Positions 6,856 to 16,087 of a stretch of DNA of 46,389 nucleotides are shown piece by piece. Each line of letters starts with the position of its first letter. Within the stretch, counting starts at the first letter, position 1. This DNA is from JBDUCV01 sp040003255 (lineage in GTDB: Bacteria; Actinomycetota; Actinomycetes; Mycobacteriales; Jatrophihabitantaceae): the NCBI GenBank assembly GCA_040003255.1, contig JBDUCV010000009.1:1-46389 (forward strand), written 5' to 3'. The notes under the pieces are model-generated. The model was not told the DNA's origin. It saw nothing but the letters and a program-made list of their open reading frames with translations, and ran no database searches. A program made the position numbers and the translations under genes.

Positions 6856-9789
6856 GTGGCTGAACGACTGATCGTCCGTGGCGCCCGGGAGCACAACCTC
6901 AAGGACGTCCACGTCGAGCTGCCGCGCAACGCCCTGATCGTCTTCACCGGGCTGTCGGGCTCCGGCAAGTCGAGTCTGGCGTTCGACACGATTTTCGCCG
7001 AGGGCCAGCGTCGCTACGTCGAGTCGCTGTCGGCCTATGCGCGGCAGTTCCTGGGCCAGATGGACAAACCCGACGTCGACTTCATCGAGGGTCTGTCGCC
7101 TGCGGTTTCCATCGACCAGAAATCCACGTCGCGCAATCCGCGATCCACGGTGGGCACGATCACCGAGGTGTATGACTACCTTCGATTGCTCTACGCCCGC
7201 ATCGGCCGTCCGCACTGCCCGGTCTGCGGCGAGCCGATCAGCAAGCAAACCCCGCAGCAGATCGTCGACCGCATTCTCGAGATGCCCGAGGGCACCCGCT
7301 TCCAGGTGCTGGCGCCGGTGATCCGCGAGCGCAAGGGCGAGTACGTCGACCTGTTCGCCGACCTGCAGACCAAGGGCTACGCGCGGGTGCGCGTCGACGG
7401 CGTCGTCTACTCGCTGACTGAGCCACCGACGCTGAAGAAGCAGGAAAAACACACCATCGAGGCGGTCATCGATCGGCTCACCGCCCGGGCGAGTAGCAAA
7501 CAGCGCATCACCGACTCGATTGAGACCGCGCTCGGACTGGCTGGCGGGTTGGTGATCCTCGACTTCGTCGACCTGCCCGAGCCCGACCCGCATCGTGAAC
7601 GCCGCTACTCCGAGCGACTCGCCTGCCCGAACGACCACCCGTTGGCCATCGACGAACTGGAACCGCGGTCGTTCTCGTTCAACTCCCCATTCGGGGCCTG
7701 CCCGGTCTGCACCGGGCTCGGCACCCGCAAAGAGGTCGACCCCGAACTCGTCGTCCCCGACCCCGAACGCACGCTGAACGAAGGCGCTGTCGCGCCGTGG
7801 GCCGCGGGGCAGACCAGCGAGTACTTTCTTCGGCTGCTTCAAGGGGTGGCCGACGCCGAGGGCTTCGACCTCGACACGGCGTGGGAAAAGCTGCCGAGCC
7901 GGGCGCAGAAGGCGGTGCTGCACGGTACGGCCGAGCAGGTTCATGTGCGCTATCGCAACCGCTACGGACGTGACCGCTCCTACTACGCCAGCTTCGAGGG
8001 AGTTGTGCCGTGGATCGAGCGGCGGCACGCCGAGACCGACAGTGACTATTCGCGCGAGAAGTACGAGGGCTACATGCGCGAGGTGCCGTGCCCCACGTGC
8101 GGCGGCACCCGGCTCAAGCCTGAAATCTTGGCCGTCACCGTCGACGGTCGTTCGATAGCTGAGATCTCATCGCTCGCCATCGGCGACGCGGCCGCGTTCC
8201 TCGGCACGCTCGAACTCACCGACCGCGAACACTTCATCGCCGAGCGGGTACTCAAGGAGGTTCACGCCCGGCTCGGCTTCCTGGTCGACGTCGGGCTCGA
8301 CTACCTCTCCCTCGACCGGGCCGCCGCGACTCTCGCTGGCGGCGAAGCGCAGCGGATCCGACTCGCCACCCAGATCGGATCCGGGCTGGTCGGCGTGCTT
8401 TACGTCCTGGACGAGCCGTCGATTGGCCTGCACCAGCGCGACAACCACCGGCTGATCGAGACGCTCATGCGCCTACGCGACATCGGCAACACGCTGATCG
8501 TCGTCGAACACGACGAAGACACCATCCGCACCGCCGACTGGGTGGTCGACATCGGCCCCCATGCGGGCGAGCACGGCGGCAATATCGTCGTCTCAGGGTC
8601 GGTCGCTGACCTGCTCGCTTCGAAGGACTCGATCACCGGCGCCTATCTGTCCGGGCGCCGGATGATCGACGTCCCCGCGATCCGACGGCCGCGGCAGACG
8701 GGTCGCGAGCTGGTCGTCGAAGGCGCCCGGGAGCACAACCTCCGCGACATCGACGTCGCGTTCCCGCTGGGCTGTTTCGTCGCCATCACCGGCGTGAGCG
8801 GATCGGGTAAGTCGACTCTGGTCAACGACATCCTCTACACGTCACTCGCGAACAAGATCAATGGCGCGAAGCTGCCGCCGGGACGGCACAGACGGGTGCG
8901 CGGGGTGGAGCAGTTGGACAAGGTGGTTGGCGTCGACCAATCACCGATCGGCCGCACGCCGCGGTCCAATCCGGCCACCTACACCGGCGTCTTCGACCAC
9001 ATCCGCAAGCTGTTCAGCGAAACCACCGAGGCTAAGGTCCGCGGCTACCAGCAGGGCCGGTTCTCCTTCAACGTCAAGGGCGGCCGCTGCGAGAACTGCG
9101 CCGGTGACGGCACCATCAAGATCGAGATGAACTTCCTCCCCGATGTGTACGTGCCGTGCGAGGTCTGCAAGGGCGCCCGGTACAACCGCGAGACGCTTGA
9201 GGTGCACTACAAGGGCAAGACGATCTCCGAGGTCCTCGAGATGCCGATCGACGAGGCCGCAGAGTTCTTCAAGCCGATCAGCCGCATCTCCCGTCACCTC
9301 GAGACGTTGGTCGACGTCGGCCTGGGATATGTCCGACTGGGTCAACCGGCGCCGACGCTGTCCGGCGGCGAGGCCCAGCGGGTGAAACTCGCGTCCGAGC
9401 TGCAGAAGCGGTCGACCGGACGAACGATCTACGTCCTGGACGAGCCGACCACCGGCCTGCACTTCGAGGACGTGAACAAGCTGCTTGCCGTATTGCAGTC
9501 GCTGGTCGAAAAGGGCAACACGGTGCTGGTCATCGAGCACAACCTCGACGTGATCAAGACCGCCGACTGGATCATTGACATGGGCCCCGAGGGCGGCTCC
9601 GGCGGCGGCACGATCGTCGCGGTGGGCACCCCCGAGCAGGTCGCAGCAGTGAGCTCATCACACACCGGCCGGTTCCTCGCCCCGCATCTGGCTGTGGCTG
9701 GGGCTCGGCTGAAGCGCGCTCCGGCGACTCGTACCTCCGCCAGGCCGGCGTCGACGCGAGCCCGAGCCAAGGCCGTGGCAGCGCGATGA
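6856..9789 (+). CDS. uvrA: Excinuclease ABC subunit UvrA
   Basis: A 977-residue UvrA, the damage-sensing ATPase of nucleotide excision repair. Two ABC modules are seen: Walker A GLSGSGKS at 32-39 and GVSGSGKS at 646-653, with signature sequences LAGGEAQR and LSGGEAQR and the DEPSIGLHQRD and DEPTTGLHFED Walker B regions. The first zinc module reads CPNDH..CPVC, lacking one Cys of the E. coli pattern, which is usual in actinobacteria; the C-terminal one is CENC..CEVC. The first signature has Ala where most family members have Ser. The GTG at 6856 gives the canonical N-terminus (AERLIVRGAREHNL) and has GAGAGA 5 nt upstream; longer in-frame starts from 6769 are not family-like. TACCCT at 6786-6791 may be the -10. 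uvrB is not in the window. Confidence 0.97.
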   Translation: MAERLIVRGAREHNLKDVHVELPRNALIVFTGLSGSGKSSLAFDTIFAEGQRRYVESLSAYARQFLGQMDKPDVDFIEGLSPAVSIDQKSTSRNPRSTVGTITEVYDYLRLLYARIGRPHCPVCGEPISKQTPQQIVDRILEMPEGTRFQVLAPVIRERKGEYVDLFADLQTKGYARVRVDGVVYSLTEPPTLKKQEKHTIEAVIDRLTARASSKQRITDSIETALGLAGGLVILDFVDLPEPDPHRERRYSERLACPNDHPLAIDELEPRSFSFNSPFGACPVCTGLGTRKEVDPELVVPDPERTLNEGAVAPWAAGQTSEYFLRLLQGVADAEGFDLDTAWEKLPSRAQKAVLHGTAEQVHVRYRNRYGRDRSYYASFEGVVPWIERRHAETDSDYSREKYEGYMREVPCPTCGGTRLKPEILAVTVDGRSIAEISSLAIGDAAAFLGTLELTDREHFIAERVLKEVHARLGFLVDVGLDYLSLDRAAATLAGGEAQRIRLATQIGSGLVGVLYVLDEPSIGLHQRDNHRLIETLMRLRDIGNTLIVVEHDEDTIRTADWVVDIGPHAGEHGGNIVVSGSVADLLASKDSITGAYLSGRRMIDVPAIRRPRQTGRELVVEGAREHNLRDIDVAFPLGCFVAITGVSGSGKSTLVNDILYTSLANKINGAKLPPGRHRRVRGVEQLDKVVGVDQSPIGRTPRSNPATYTGVFDHIRKLFSETTEAKVRGYQQGRFSFNVKGGRCENCAGDGTIKIEMNFLPDVYVPCEVCKGARYNRETLEVHYKGKTISEVLEMPIDEAAEFFKPISRISRHLETLVDVGLGYVRLGQPAPTLSGGEAQRVKLASELQKRSTGRTIYVLDEPTTGLHFEDVNKLLAVLQSLVEKGNTVLVIEHNLDVIKTADWIIDMGPEGGSGGGTIVAVGTPEQVAAVSSSHTGRFLAPHLAVAGARLKRAPATRTSARPASTRARAKAVAAR

Positions 9790-9841
9790 GACGATGAGCT
9801 CACGAGTGGCCTCCTGCGGTCGAGGTCGGCATGTGCGCGGC

Positions 9842-9854
9842 GGACCGGAGGTCC
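9842..9854 (+). terminator. Weak hairpin between uvrA and uvrC
   Basis: GGACC (9842-9846), loop GGA, GGTCC (9850-9854), 52 nt after the uvrA stop. The right arm region can also pair imperfectly with GTGGCCTCC at about 9808-9816. It is a weak terminator candidate in a 175-nt gap that holds no other gene. Confidence 0.22.
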
Positions 9855-9951
9855 ACGATCTGTCCGGGCTGGGTGCTGCGTGATCCCGGCGACAACGAGT
9901 TCTGTCCGGGTTGGGGCGAGAACGTCGGCAAGACCAGTCGGATCGGCTGAC

Positions 9952-9957
9952 TACTGT
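9952..9957 (+). promoter_or_regulatory. Possible -10 element, leaderless uvrC
   Basis: TACTGT fits TAnnnT and ends 7 nt before the GTG start of uvrC at 9965, so the message may start at the GTG. No LexA-type box is visible beside it. Confidence 0.3.
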
Positions 9958-9964
9958 CGGGAGC

Positions 9965-11965
9965 GTGCCCGACCCGTCGACCTACCGGCCTGCGATCGGC
10001 ACCATTCCGGTCGAGCCTGGCGTATACCGGTTCCGCGACGAGCGGCGACGGGTCATCTACGTCGGCAAGGCCAAGAGCCTGCGGCAGCGACTGAATTCCT
10101 ACTTCGCCGACCTGTCCGCGCTGCACCCGCGTACCCGGCAGATGGTCACCACGGCGGCCAGCGTCGAGTGGACCGTGGTGCGCACCGAGGTCGAGGCGCT
10201 GCAGCTCGAATACTCCTGGATCAAGGAGTTCGATCCGAGATTCAACGTCCGCTACCGCGACGACAAGTCCTACCCATTTCTAGCCGTCACGCTGTATGAG
10301 GATTTCCCGCGTTTGCAGGTGATGCGCGGGCCCAAGCGCAAGGGCGTGCGTTACTTCGGCCCGTATTCCCATGCCTGGGCCATCCGCGAGACGCTGGACC
10401 TGCTGCTGCGGGTGTTCCCCGCGCGTACCTGCTCGGCGGGGGTGTTCAAGCGAGCCGGACAGATCGGCCGCCCGTGTTTGCTCGGTTACATCGGCAAATG
10501 CAGCGCGCCGTGCGTCGGCCGGGTGTCTGCCGACGAGCATCGCCGCGTCGTCGATGATTTCTGCGACTTCATGGCCGGCAAGACCGATCTGATGATCAAG
10601 CGGTTGGAACGGCAGATGACGCAGGCGAGCGCCAACCTTGAGTTCGAGCGGGCCGCTCGGTTGCGCGACGACGTCGGGGCATTACGGCGGGCGCTCGAGA
10701 AGCAGGCGGTGGTTTTCGGTGATGGCACCGACGCTGACGTCGTCGCCTTCGCCGAAGACGACCTCGAGGCGGCCCTGCAGATCTTTCACGTACGGGGAGG
10801 GCGGGTGCGCGGCCAACGTGGCTGGGTGATCGACAAGGTCGAGGACGTCGCCACCGGCGATCTGGTCGAGCAGTTCGTGACCCAGTTCTACGGGGCGGAC
10901 GCAGATGGCGCGGACGGCGCGGGCATCCCACGCGAGATCCTCGTTCCGGAGCTGCCCGACAACACGGCGGTCCTCTCAGACTGGCTCAGCGAACGGCGCG
11001 GCAGCCGGGTTTCGTTGCGCGTTCCGCAACGCGGTGACAAGAGAGCACTGATGCAGACGGTGGCCCGCAACGCCGCGCAGTCCTTCACCCAGCACAAGCT
11101 CAAGCGAGCATCGGACCTCACTGCTCGATCTCACGCGCTAGCCGAACTCCAAAACGCGCTCGGGTTGTCCGACGCTCCGCTGCGAATCGAGTGCTTGGAC
11201 GTCAGTCACATCCAGGGCACCAACGTGGTCGCCAGCATGGTGGTATTCGAGGACGGGCTGGCGCGCAAGAGCGAGTACCGCCGCTTCACGATGCGCAGCG
11301 TCGGCGGCGACACCGACTGGATCGCTGAGGTCGTTCGCCGCCGGTTCGCCCGGTATCTGGACGAGCAAGCGGCATCGGTCGGCCTGTCCGACGAGAGCGA
11401 CGACGACGGCGAGCCCGCGACACCAGGCATCGACCCGCAGACTGGCCGGCCGCGCAAGTTCTCCTACCCGCCAAACCTGCTCGTCGTCGATGGCGGTGCG
11501 CCACAGGTAGCCGCGGCGCAGGCCGCCCTCGACGAGATGGACATCGACGAGGTGGCGCTGGTCGGTCTCGCCAAGCGGCTCGAGGAGGTGTGGCTGCCCG
11601 GTGAGGCATACCCGCTGATTTTGCCGCGCACATCCGAGGGCCTCTATCTGCTCCAGCGGGTCCGCGACGAGGCACACCGGTTTGCGATCACCTTTCACCG
11701 GCAGAAGCGATCCAAGGCGATGACCACGTCCGTGCTCGACGGCATCGCCGGATTGGGCGAGAGCCGGCGCAAAGCGCTGTTGGCGCACTTCGGTTCGTTG
11801 CGGCGACTGCGACAAGCGACGGCGGACCAGATCGCGACCGTGCCTGGCATCGGCCCGCAGACGTCCGAGGCGATCGTTTCAGCCCTGCGGGCTACCGCAG
11901 GCTCCGCGGTGCCCGCGGTCAACGTGACGACCGGCGAGGTGTTGGACGAAGATGGCCTTGCCTGA
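9965..11965 (+). CDS. uvrC: Excinuclease ABC subunit UvrC
   Basis: A 666-residue UvrC, the nuclease that makes both incisions in nucleotide excision repair. The order is standard: GIY-YIG domain (about 10-100; PGVYRFRDE..VIYVGKAKSL), a Cys-rich loop (CSAGVFKR..CLLGYIGKCSAPC), a UVR motif (LEFERAARLRDDVGAL, about 220-240) for UvrB binding, the RNase H-like 3' nuclease half (IECLDVSHIQGTNVV and LLVVDGGAPQV), and a C-terminal helix-hairpin-helix pair (IAGLGESRRKALLAHFG, VPGIGPQTSEAI). The GTG at 9965 gives the conserved start PDPSTYRP; a TTG at 9911 in frame is not family-like. rapZ follows 56 nt downstream, the usual actinobacterial order. Confidence 0.97.
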   Translation: MPDPSTYRPAIGTIPVEPGVYRFRDERRRVIYVGKAKSLRQRLNSYFADLSALHPRTRQMVTTAASVEWTVVRTEVEALQLEYSWIKEFDPRFNVRYRDDKSYPFLAVTLYEDFPRLQVMRGPKRKGVRYFGPYSHAWAIRETLDLLLRVFPARTCSAGVFKRAGQIGRPCLLGYIGKCSAPCVGRVSADEHRRVVDDFCDFMAGKTDLMIKRLERQMTQASANLEFERAARLRDDVGALRRALEKQAVVFGDGTDADVVAFAEDDLEAALQIFHVRGGRVRGQRGWVIDKVEDVATGDLVEQFVTQFYGADADGADGAGIPREILVPELPDNTAVLSDWLSERRGSRVSLRVPQRGDKRALMQTVARNAAQSFTQHKLKRASDLTARSHALAELQNALGLSDAPLRIECLDVSHIQGTNVVASMVVFEDGLARKSEYRRFTMRSVGGDTDWIAEVVRRRFARYLDEQAASVGLSDESDDDGEPATPGIDPQTGRPRKFSYPPNLLVVDGGAPQVAAAQAALDEMDIDEVALVGLAKRLEEVWLPGEAYPLILPRTSEGLYLLQRVRDEAHRFAITFHRQKRSKAMTTSVLDGIAGLGESRRKALLAHFGSLRRLRQATADQIATVPGIGPQTSEAIVSALRATAGSAVPAVNVTTGEVLDEDGLA

Positions 11966-12021
11966 GCCGGCGACGAGCCGACCTTCGACCCGATCGACGT
12001 GGCGCAGACAGGGAGCAGCCC

Positions 12022-12954
12022 GTGATGCGTGACCCGGCGTCGGAGCCGTCGGCACCGCCGGAAGGCCCGCCGGGCGGACGCGGCGGTCTCGACACCGTGG
12101 TTGTCACCGGCCTGTCCGGCGCCGGGCGAAGCACTGCCGCCAAGTGCCTCGAGGACCTGGGCTACTTCGTGGTCGACAACCTGCCGCCGGAACTCGTCGC
12201 CACAATGGTCGATCTTGGCAGCCGATCTCGGGGCGCCGTGACCAGGATCGCCGTGGTCATGGATGTTCGCAGCCGGGCGTTCTCCGCCGATCTGCGCGCG
12301 GTGATCCTCGACTTGGCGCGGCGCGGCCTGCGGCCCCGGGTGGTCTTCCTAGAGGCGCGAGACGAGGTGCTCGTGCGCCGCTTCGAGAGCGTCCGGCGAG
12401 CTCATCCGTTGCAAGGCGACGGTCGGCTGGTCGATGGCATCATCGCCGAACGGCGCATGCTCGAAGGCCTGCGCGGAGAAGCCGACCTGGTACTCGACAC
12501 CAGCGACCGGTCGGTGCACGAGTTGCGACGCGCCATCGAGCGGGCCTTCGCAATCGGCGGCGATCTCGACGGCCGTCCCATGCTGCGTGCCACCATCGTG
12601 TCGTTCGGGTTCAAGTACGGCCTGCCGGTCGACGCCGACCTCGTTGCCGATGTGCGATTTCTGCCCAACCCGTTCTGGATCCCCGAGCTGCGCGAGCTCA
12701 CCGGCCAGACGGACGAGGTGCGCGACTACGTGCTGGCCCAGCAAGGGGCCCGCGAATTCATCGACCGGTACACCGAGATCCTGGAGATCATCGGCGCGGG
12801 CTACACCCGGGAAGGCAAGCACTACCTGACCCTCGCCATCGGGTGTACGGGTGGCAAGCATCGCTCGGTGGTCATGGCCAAGGAGTTCGCCGACCGGCTC
12901 ACCGCTTTCGGCGTGCGGGCGACGGTGGTCAATCGGGACCTCGGCCGTGAGTGA
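12022..12954 (+). CDS. rapZ: RapZ-like nucleotide-binding protein (YvcJ family)
   Basis: A 310-residue P-loop protein of the RapZ/YvcJ family. The N-terminal half has the nucleotide loop GLSGAGRST (30-38; Arg where the classical motif has Lys, as is common in actinobacterial members) and the VVDNLPPELV stretch. The C-terminal half has SFGFKYGLPVDADLVADVRFLPNP and IGCTGGKHRSV, the RNA/ligand-binding region in E. coli RapZ, which adapts RNase E to small RNAs for GlcN-6-P control. The role in actinobacteria is less clear. A good ribosome binding site GGGAG (12011-12015) serves either the GTG at 12022 or the ATG at 12025. The end overlaps yvcK by 8 nt. Confidence 0.93.
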   Translation: MMRDPASEPSAPPEGPPGGRGGLDTVVVTGLSGAGRSTAAKCLEDLGYFVVDNLPPELVATMVDLGSRSRGAVTRIAVVMDVRSRAFSADLRAVILDLARRGLRPRVVFLEARDEVLVRRFESVRRAHPLQGDGRLVDGIIAERRMLEGLRGEADLVLDTSDRSVHELRRAIERAFAIGGDLDGRPMLRATIVSFGFKYGLPVDADLVADVRFLPNPFWIPELRELTGQTDEVRDYVLAQQGAREFIDRYTEILEIIGAGYTREGKHYLTLAIGCTGGKHRSVVMAKEFADRLTAFGVRATVVNRDLGRE

Positions 12955-13930
12955 GAGCTCGGTGAGCGACCTTCGCGTCGGAATCCGCCTACCGCGGGTG
13001 GTTGCCCTCGGCGGCGGTCACGGCCTGCACGCCTCGCTGTCGGCCCTGCGTCTGCTCACCGACGACCTGACCGCCGTGGTCACGGTCGCCGACGACGGCG
13101 GCTCGTCCGGCCGGATTCGCCGCGAGCTCGGGGTGTTGCCCCCTGGTGACCTGCGGATGGCGCTCGCCGCCTTGGCCGGAACTGGGCCGAACGCCACCCT
13201 CTGGGCGGAACTGCTGCAGCACCGCTTCGGCGGAACGGGCGCGCTCGCCGGGCACCCGGTCGGCAACCTAGTCCTGACCGGACTGTTAGAGCGCCTGGGC
13301 GACCCGGTCGGTGCACTCGAACAAGCCGGGCGGCTGGTTGGCTCGGTCGGGCGAGTGCTGCCGATGAGCCCGGTTCCGCTGTATTTGGAGGCGGAGGTCG
13401 ACCGCTTGGACCCCGACGACCAGGTGCGTACCCGCATCATTCGCGGCCAGTCGGCGATCGCCGCGACGCCGGGGCGGGTCCGGACGGTCCGCGTCCTACC
13501 AACTGGGGCCCCGGCGTGCGCCGCCGCCGTCGACGCGGTGCGTGAGGCGGACGCTGTGGTTCTGGGGCCCGGCTCGTGGTTCACGAGCGTGATCCCGCAC
13601 CTGCTGCTGCGCGAACTCGGCAGGGCGCTCGCCACTACGAAGGCGTCGATCATCGTGACCGTCAACCTGGTGCCCCAGGCCGGCGAGACCGACGACTTTT
13701 CCGCGGAAGAGCTGCTGCGGGTGTTGTGCGAACACGCCGGCGTACATGGCGGCTTGCGCATCGAGGGCATCGTCGCCGACACCGATTCGGTGCTCGACCA
13801 TCGCGCATTGACTGGCTTCGCGCGCGACATCGGCGCGCGTCTCGTACTGTCAACTATCGCGGCCGACGAGAGCGCGGCACGGCACGACCCGAAGCGGCTG
13901 GCGGCAGCTTACGAGCAGCTGCTGCGGTGA
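12947..13930 (+). CDS. yvcK: YvcK/CofD-like gluconeogenesis factor
   Basis: A 327-residue member of the YvcK (UPF0052) family, related to CofD 2-phospho-lactate transferase. It has VVALGGGHGLHASLSALR (about 17-34), VVTVADDGGSSGRIR, LPPGDLRMALAAL, HPVGNLVL, LGPGSWFTSVIPHLL and NLVPQAGETDDFS, all typical nucleotide-sugar-binding family blocks. In Bacillus YvcK binds UDP-GlcNAc and is needed on gluconeogenic carbon sources and for cell shape; in mycobacteria the homologue CuvA has a cell-wall role. The GTG at 12947 overlaps the end of rapZ, with GGGA 8 nt upstream; a GTG at 12962 is an alternative. whiA follows 35 nt downstream. Confidence 0.93.
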   Translation: MSESSVSDLRVGIRLPRVVALGGGHGLHASLSALRLLTDDLTAVVTVADDGGSSGRIRRELGVLPPGDLRMALAALAGTGPNATLWAELLQHRFGGTGALAGHPVGNLVLTGLLERLGDPVGALEQAGRLVGSVGRVLPMSPVPLYLEAEVDRLDPDDQVRTRIIRGQSAIAATPGRVRTVRVLPTGAPACAAAVDAVREADAVVLGPGSWFTSVIPHLLLRELGRALATTKASIIVTVNLVPQAGETDDFSAEELLRVLCEHAGVHGGLRIEGIVADTDSVLDHRALTGFARDIGARLVLSTIAADESAARHDPKRLAAAYEQLLR

Positions 13931-13965
13931 GTGGGGTCGCGCGAGCGGCAGAGGGAGGCACATCG

Positions 13966-14946
13966 ATGGCGATGACCGCGTCGGTGAAGGACGAGCTCAG
14001 CCGGGTGACTGTGTCGCGCGCGAGCGCCCGCCGGGCGGAGATCGCTACCATGCTGCGATTCGCCGGCGCACTGCACCTGATCGGCGGACACATCGTCATC
14101 GAAGCCGAGCTGGATACCGGGTCGGTCGCCCGCCGGCTGCGTAAGGAAATTGCCGAGATCTACGGCCATGGCTCGGACGTGCAGATCGTGGCGGCGGGCG
14201 GTTTGCGCAAGGGCAGCCGCTATCTCGTCCGCGTCACCAAGGACGGTGAGGGTCTTGCCCGCCAGTCCGGGCTGGTCGATCTGCGTGGCCGGCCGGTGCG
14301 CGGGCTGCCACACCAGGTCGTTGCCGGCGGGATCGCCGATGCCGAGGCGGCGTGGCGCGGCGCGTTCCTGGCACACGGGTCGTTGACCGAACCCGGACGG
14401 GCCTGCTCGCTCGAGATCACCTGCCCGTCGGCCGAGGCGGCGCTGGCACTGGTCGGCGTGGGACGGCGGTTGGGCCTGTCTTCCAAGGCGCGCGAAGTGC
14501 GCGGCTCGGATCGGGTCGTCGTACGGGACGGCGACGCAATCGGCGCGCTGCTCACCCGGATCGGGGCGCACGAGAGCGTGATGGCCTGGGAGGAGCGTCG
14601 GATGCGACGCGAGGTGCGCGCCACGGCCAATCGGCTGGCGAACTTCGACGACGCCAACCTGCGACGCTCCGCCCGCGCCGCTGTCGCAGCGGGCGCCCGG
14701 GTCGAGCGGGCGATGGACATCCTCGGCGCCGACGCCCCCGATCATCTGCTGCAGGCCGGCCGCTTGCGCCTGGAGCACAAGCAGGCATCGCTGGAGGAGC
14801 TGGGCTCGCTGTCCGACCCGCCCATGACGAAGGACGCGGTGGCGGGCCGGATCCGTCGGTTGCTCGCCATGGCCGACAAGCGTGCGAGCGACCTCGGCGT
14901 CGCCGATACCGAGTCTGCGGTGACCCCGGAGATGCTCGCGCCCTGA
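13966..14946 (+). CDS. whiA: WhiA sporulation/cell-division regulator
   Basis: A 326-residue WhiA, a DNA-binding protein with a degenerate LAGLIDADG homing-endonuclease fold (about 1-200) and a C-terminal helix-turn-helix (about 225-310; LRLEHKQASLEELGSL..MTKDAVAGRIRRLLAMA). In Streptomyces WhiA works with WhiB to switch on sporulation septation genes; related non-sporulating bacteria keep it for growth and division. The ATG at 13966 is supported by a strong ribosome binding site GAGGGAGG (13951-13958) 7 nt upstream; a second ATG lies two codons later. It closes the rapZ-yvcK-whiA group. A 127-nt gap with its own promoter signals separates it from gap. Confidence 0.95.
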   Translation: MAMTASVKDELSRVTVSRASARRAEIATMLRFAGALHLIGGHIVIEAELDTGSVARRLRKEIAEIYGHGSDVQIVAAGGLRKGSRYLVRVTKDGEGLARQSGLVDLRGRPVRGLPHQVVAGGIADAEAAWRGAFLAHGSLTEPGRACSLEITCPSAEAALALVGVGRRLGLSSKAREVRGSDRVVVRDGDAIGALLTRIGAHESVMAWEERRMRREVRATANRLANFDDANLRRSARAAVAAGARVERAMDILGADAPDHLLQAGRLRLEHKQASLEELGSLSDPPMTKDAVAGRIRRLLAMADKRASDLGVADTESAVTPEMLAP

Positions 14947-14997
14947 GCACTACCCGACGGTATGGCGGGATCGCTCAGTCCGCCCTGACGCACCCGC

Positions 14998-15033
14998 TAG
15001 GGTCGTATCGGCCGGTCAGTTGGTGTCCGGCCG
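14998..15033 (+). promoter_or_regulatory. gap promoter -10 and 5'-leader hairpin
   Basis: TAGGGT (14998-15003) fits TAnnnT and predicts a start near 15010. Exactly there begins a perfect 7-bp stem: CGGCCGG (15009-15015), an 11-nt loop, CCGGCCG (15027-15033). A GGGAG ribosome binding site follows at 15061-15065. The dyad could act as an operator in DNA or as a 5'-end RNA hairpin. No clear -35 is seen. Confidence 0.35.
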
Positions 15034-15073
15034 CGCACACCATGATCGTCTTTCCTCGCAGGGAGTCCGCGCA

Positions 15074-16081
15074 GTGACTGTTCGGGTTGGCATCAATGGC
15101 TTCGGCCGCATCGGTCGCAACTTCTTCCGCGCCGCACTGGTGTCCGGCGCCGATCTCGAGGTCGTCGCGGCGAATGACCTCGGTGACGTCAAGACGATGG
15201 CGCACCTGCTCAAGTACGACAGCATCCTGGGCCGCCTCGATCGCCCGGTACAAGCAGTCGACGGTGGTATCGCGGTCGGCGAGCACACCATCAAGATCCT
15301 TGCCGAGCGTGACCCGGCGAACCTGCCGTGGCGCGATCTCGGCGTCGACGTGGTGATCGAGTCCACCGGGTTTTTCACCAAGGCGGCCGATGCCCGCAAG
15401 CACGTCGACGCCGGCGGTGCGAAGAAGGTCATCATCTCCGCCCCGGCGACCGACGAGGACGTCACGATCGTCATGGGCGTCAACGAGGGCAGCTATGACC
15501 CGGCCGCGCACACGATCATCTCCAACGCCTCGTGCACCACGAATTGCCTCGGGCCGCTGGCCAAGGTTCTCGATGACGCGTTCGGCATCGAGCGCGGCCT
15601 GATGACGACGATCCACGCCTACACGCAGGACCAGAACCTGCAGGACGCCCCGCACAAGGACCTACGCCGCGCCCGCGCCGCCGCCATCAACATCGTCCCC
15701 ACCTCGACCGGTGCGGCGAAAGCGATCGGGCTGGTGCTGCCGCAGCTCATGGGAAAGCTGGACGGTTACGCGCTGCGCATCCCGGTGCCCACCGGCTCGG
15801 CCACCGACCTCACCGTCACGGTGACCCGGGAGGCCACTCTCGACGAGGTCAAGGAGGCCTACCGAGCCGCGGCCGACGGCCCGCTCAAGGGCATCCTCAC
15901 TTACACCAGCGACCCGATCGTGTCCTCGGACATCGTCACCGACCCCGCGTCGTGCATCTTCGATTCAGAGTTGACGAAGGTGATCGGCAACCAGGTCAAG
16001 GTCGTCGGCTGGTACGACAACGAGTGGGGCTATTCGAACCGACTCGCCGATCTGGTGCTGTACGTCGGCGCGTCGCTCTAG
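15074..16081 (+). CDS. gap: Glyceraldehyde-3-phosphate dehydrogenase
   Basis: A 335-residue GAPDH converting glyceraldehyde 3-phosphate to 1,3-bisphosphoglycerate. The Rossmann motif INGFGRIGRNFFRA opens the protein, Asp follows strand two (AANDL), which favours NAD over NADP, and the active site reads SNASCTTNC with Cys154. The substrate-binding blocks HAYTQDQNLQD, RRARAAAINIVPTSTGAAKA and WYDNEWGYSNR are complete. The GTG at 15074 has GGGAG 8 nt upstream and gives the normal N-terminus; an upstream in-frame start at 15020 is unlikely. It leads gap-pgk-tpiA-secG, with pgk only 6 nt away, and has its own promoter region with a leader hairpin. Confidence 0.97.
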   Translation: MTVRVGINGFGRIGRNFFRAALVSGADLEVVAANDLGDVKTMAHLLKYDSILGRLDRPVQAVDGGIAVGEHTIKILAERDPANLPWRDLGVDVVIESTGFFTKAADARKHVDAGGAKKVIISAPATDEDVTIVMGVNEGSYDPAAHTIISNASCTTNCLGPLAKVLDDAFGIERGLMTTIHAYTQDQNLQDAPHKDLRRARAAAINIVPTSTGAAKAIGLVLPQLMGKLDGYALRIPVPTGSATDLTVTVTREATLDEVKEAYRAAADGPLKGILTYTSDPIVSSDIVTDPASCIFDSELTKVIGNQVKVVGWYDNEWGYSNRLADLVLYVGASL

Positions 16082-16087
16082 TCACGC

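Noticed and set aside
5662..8028. 788-codon minus-strand frame spanning dhaM and uvrA
   Set aside because: It crosses two confirmed plus-strand genes, and its composition (Arg, His, Gly, Gln) mirrors their codons; no domain is recognisable.
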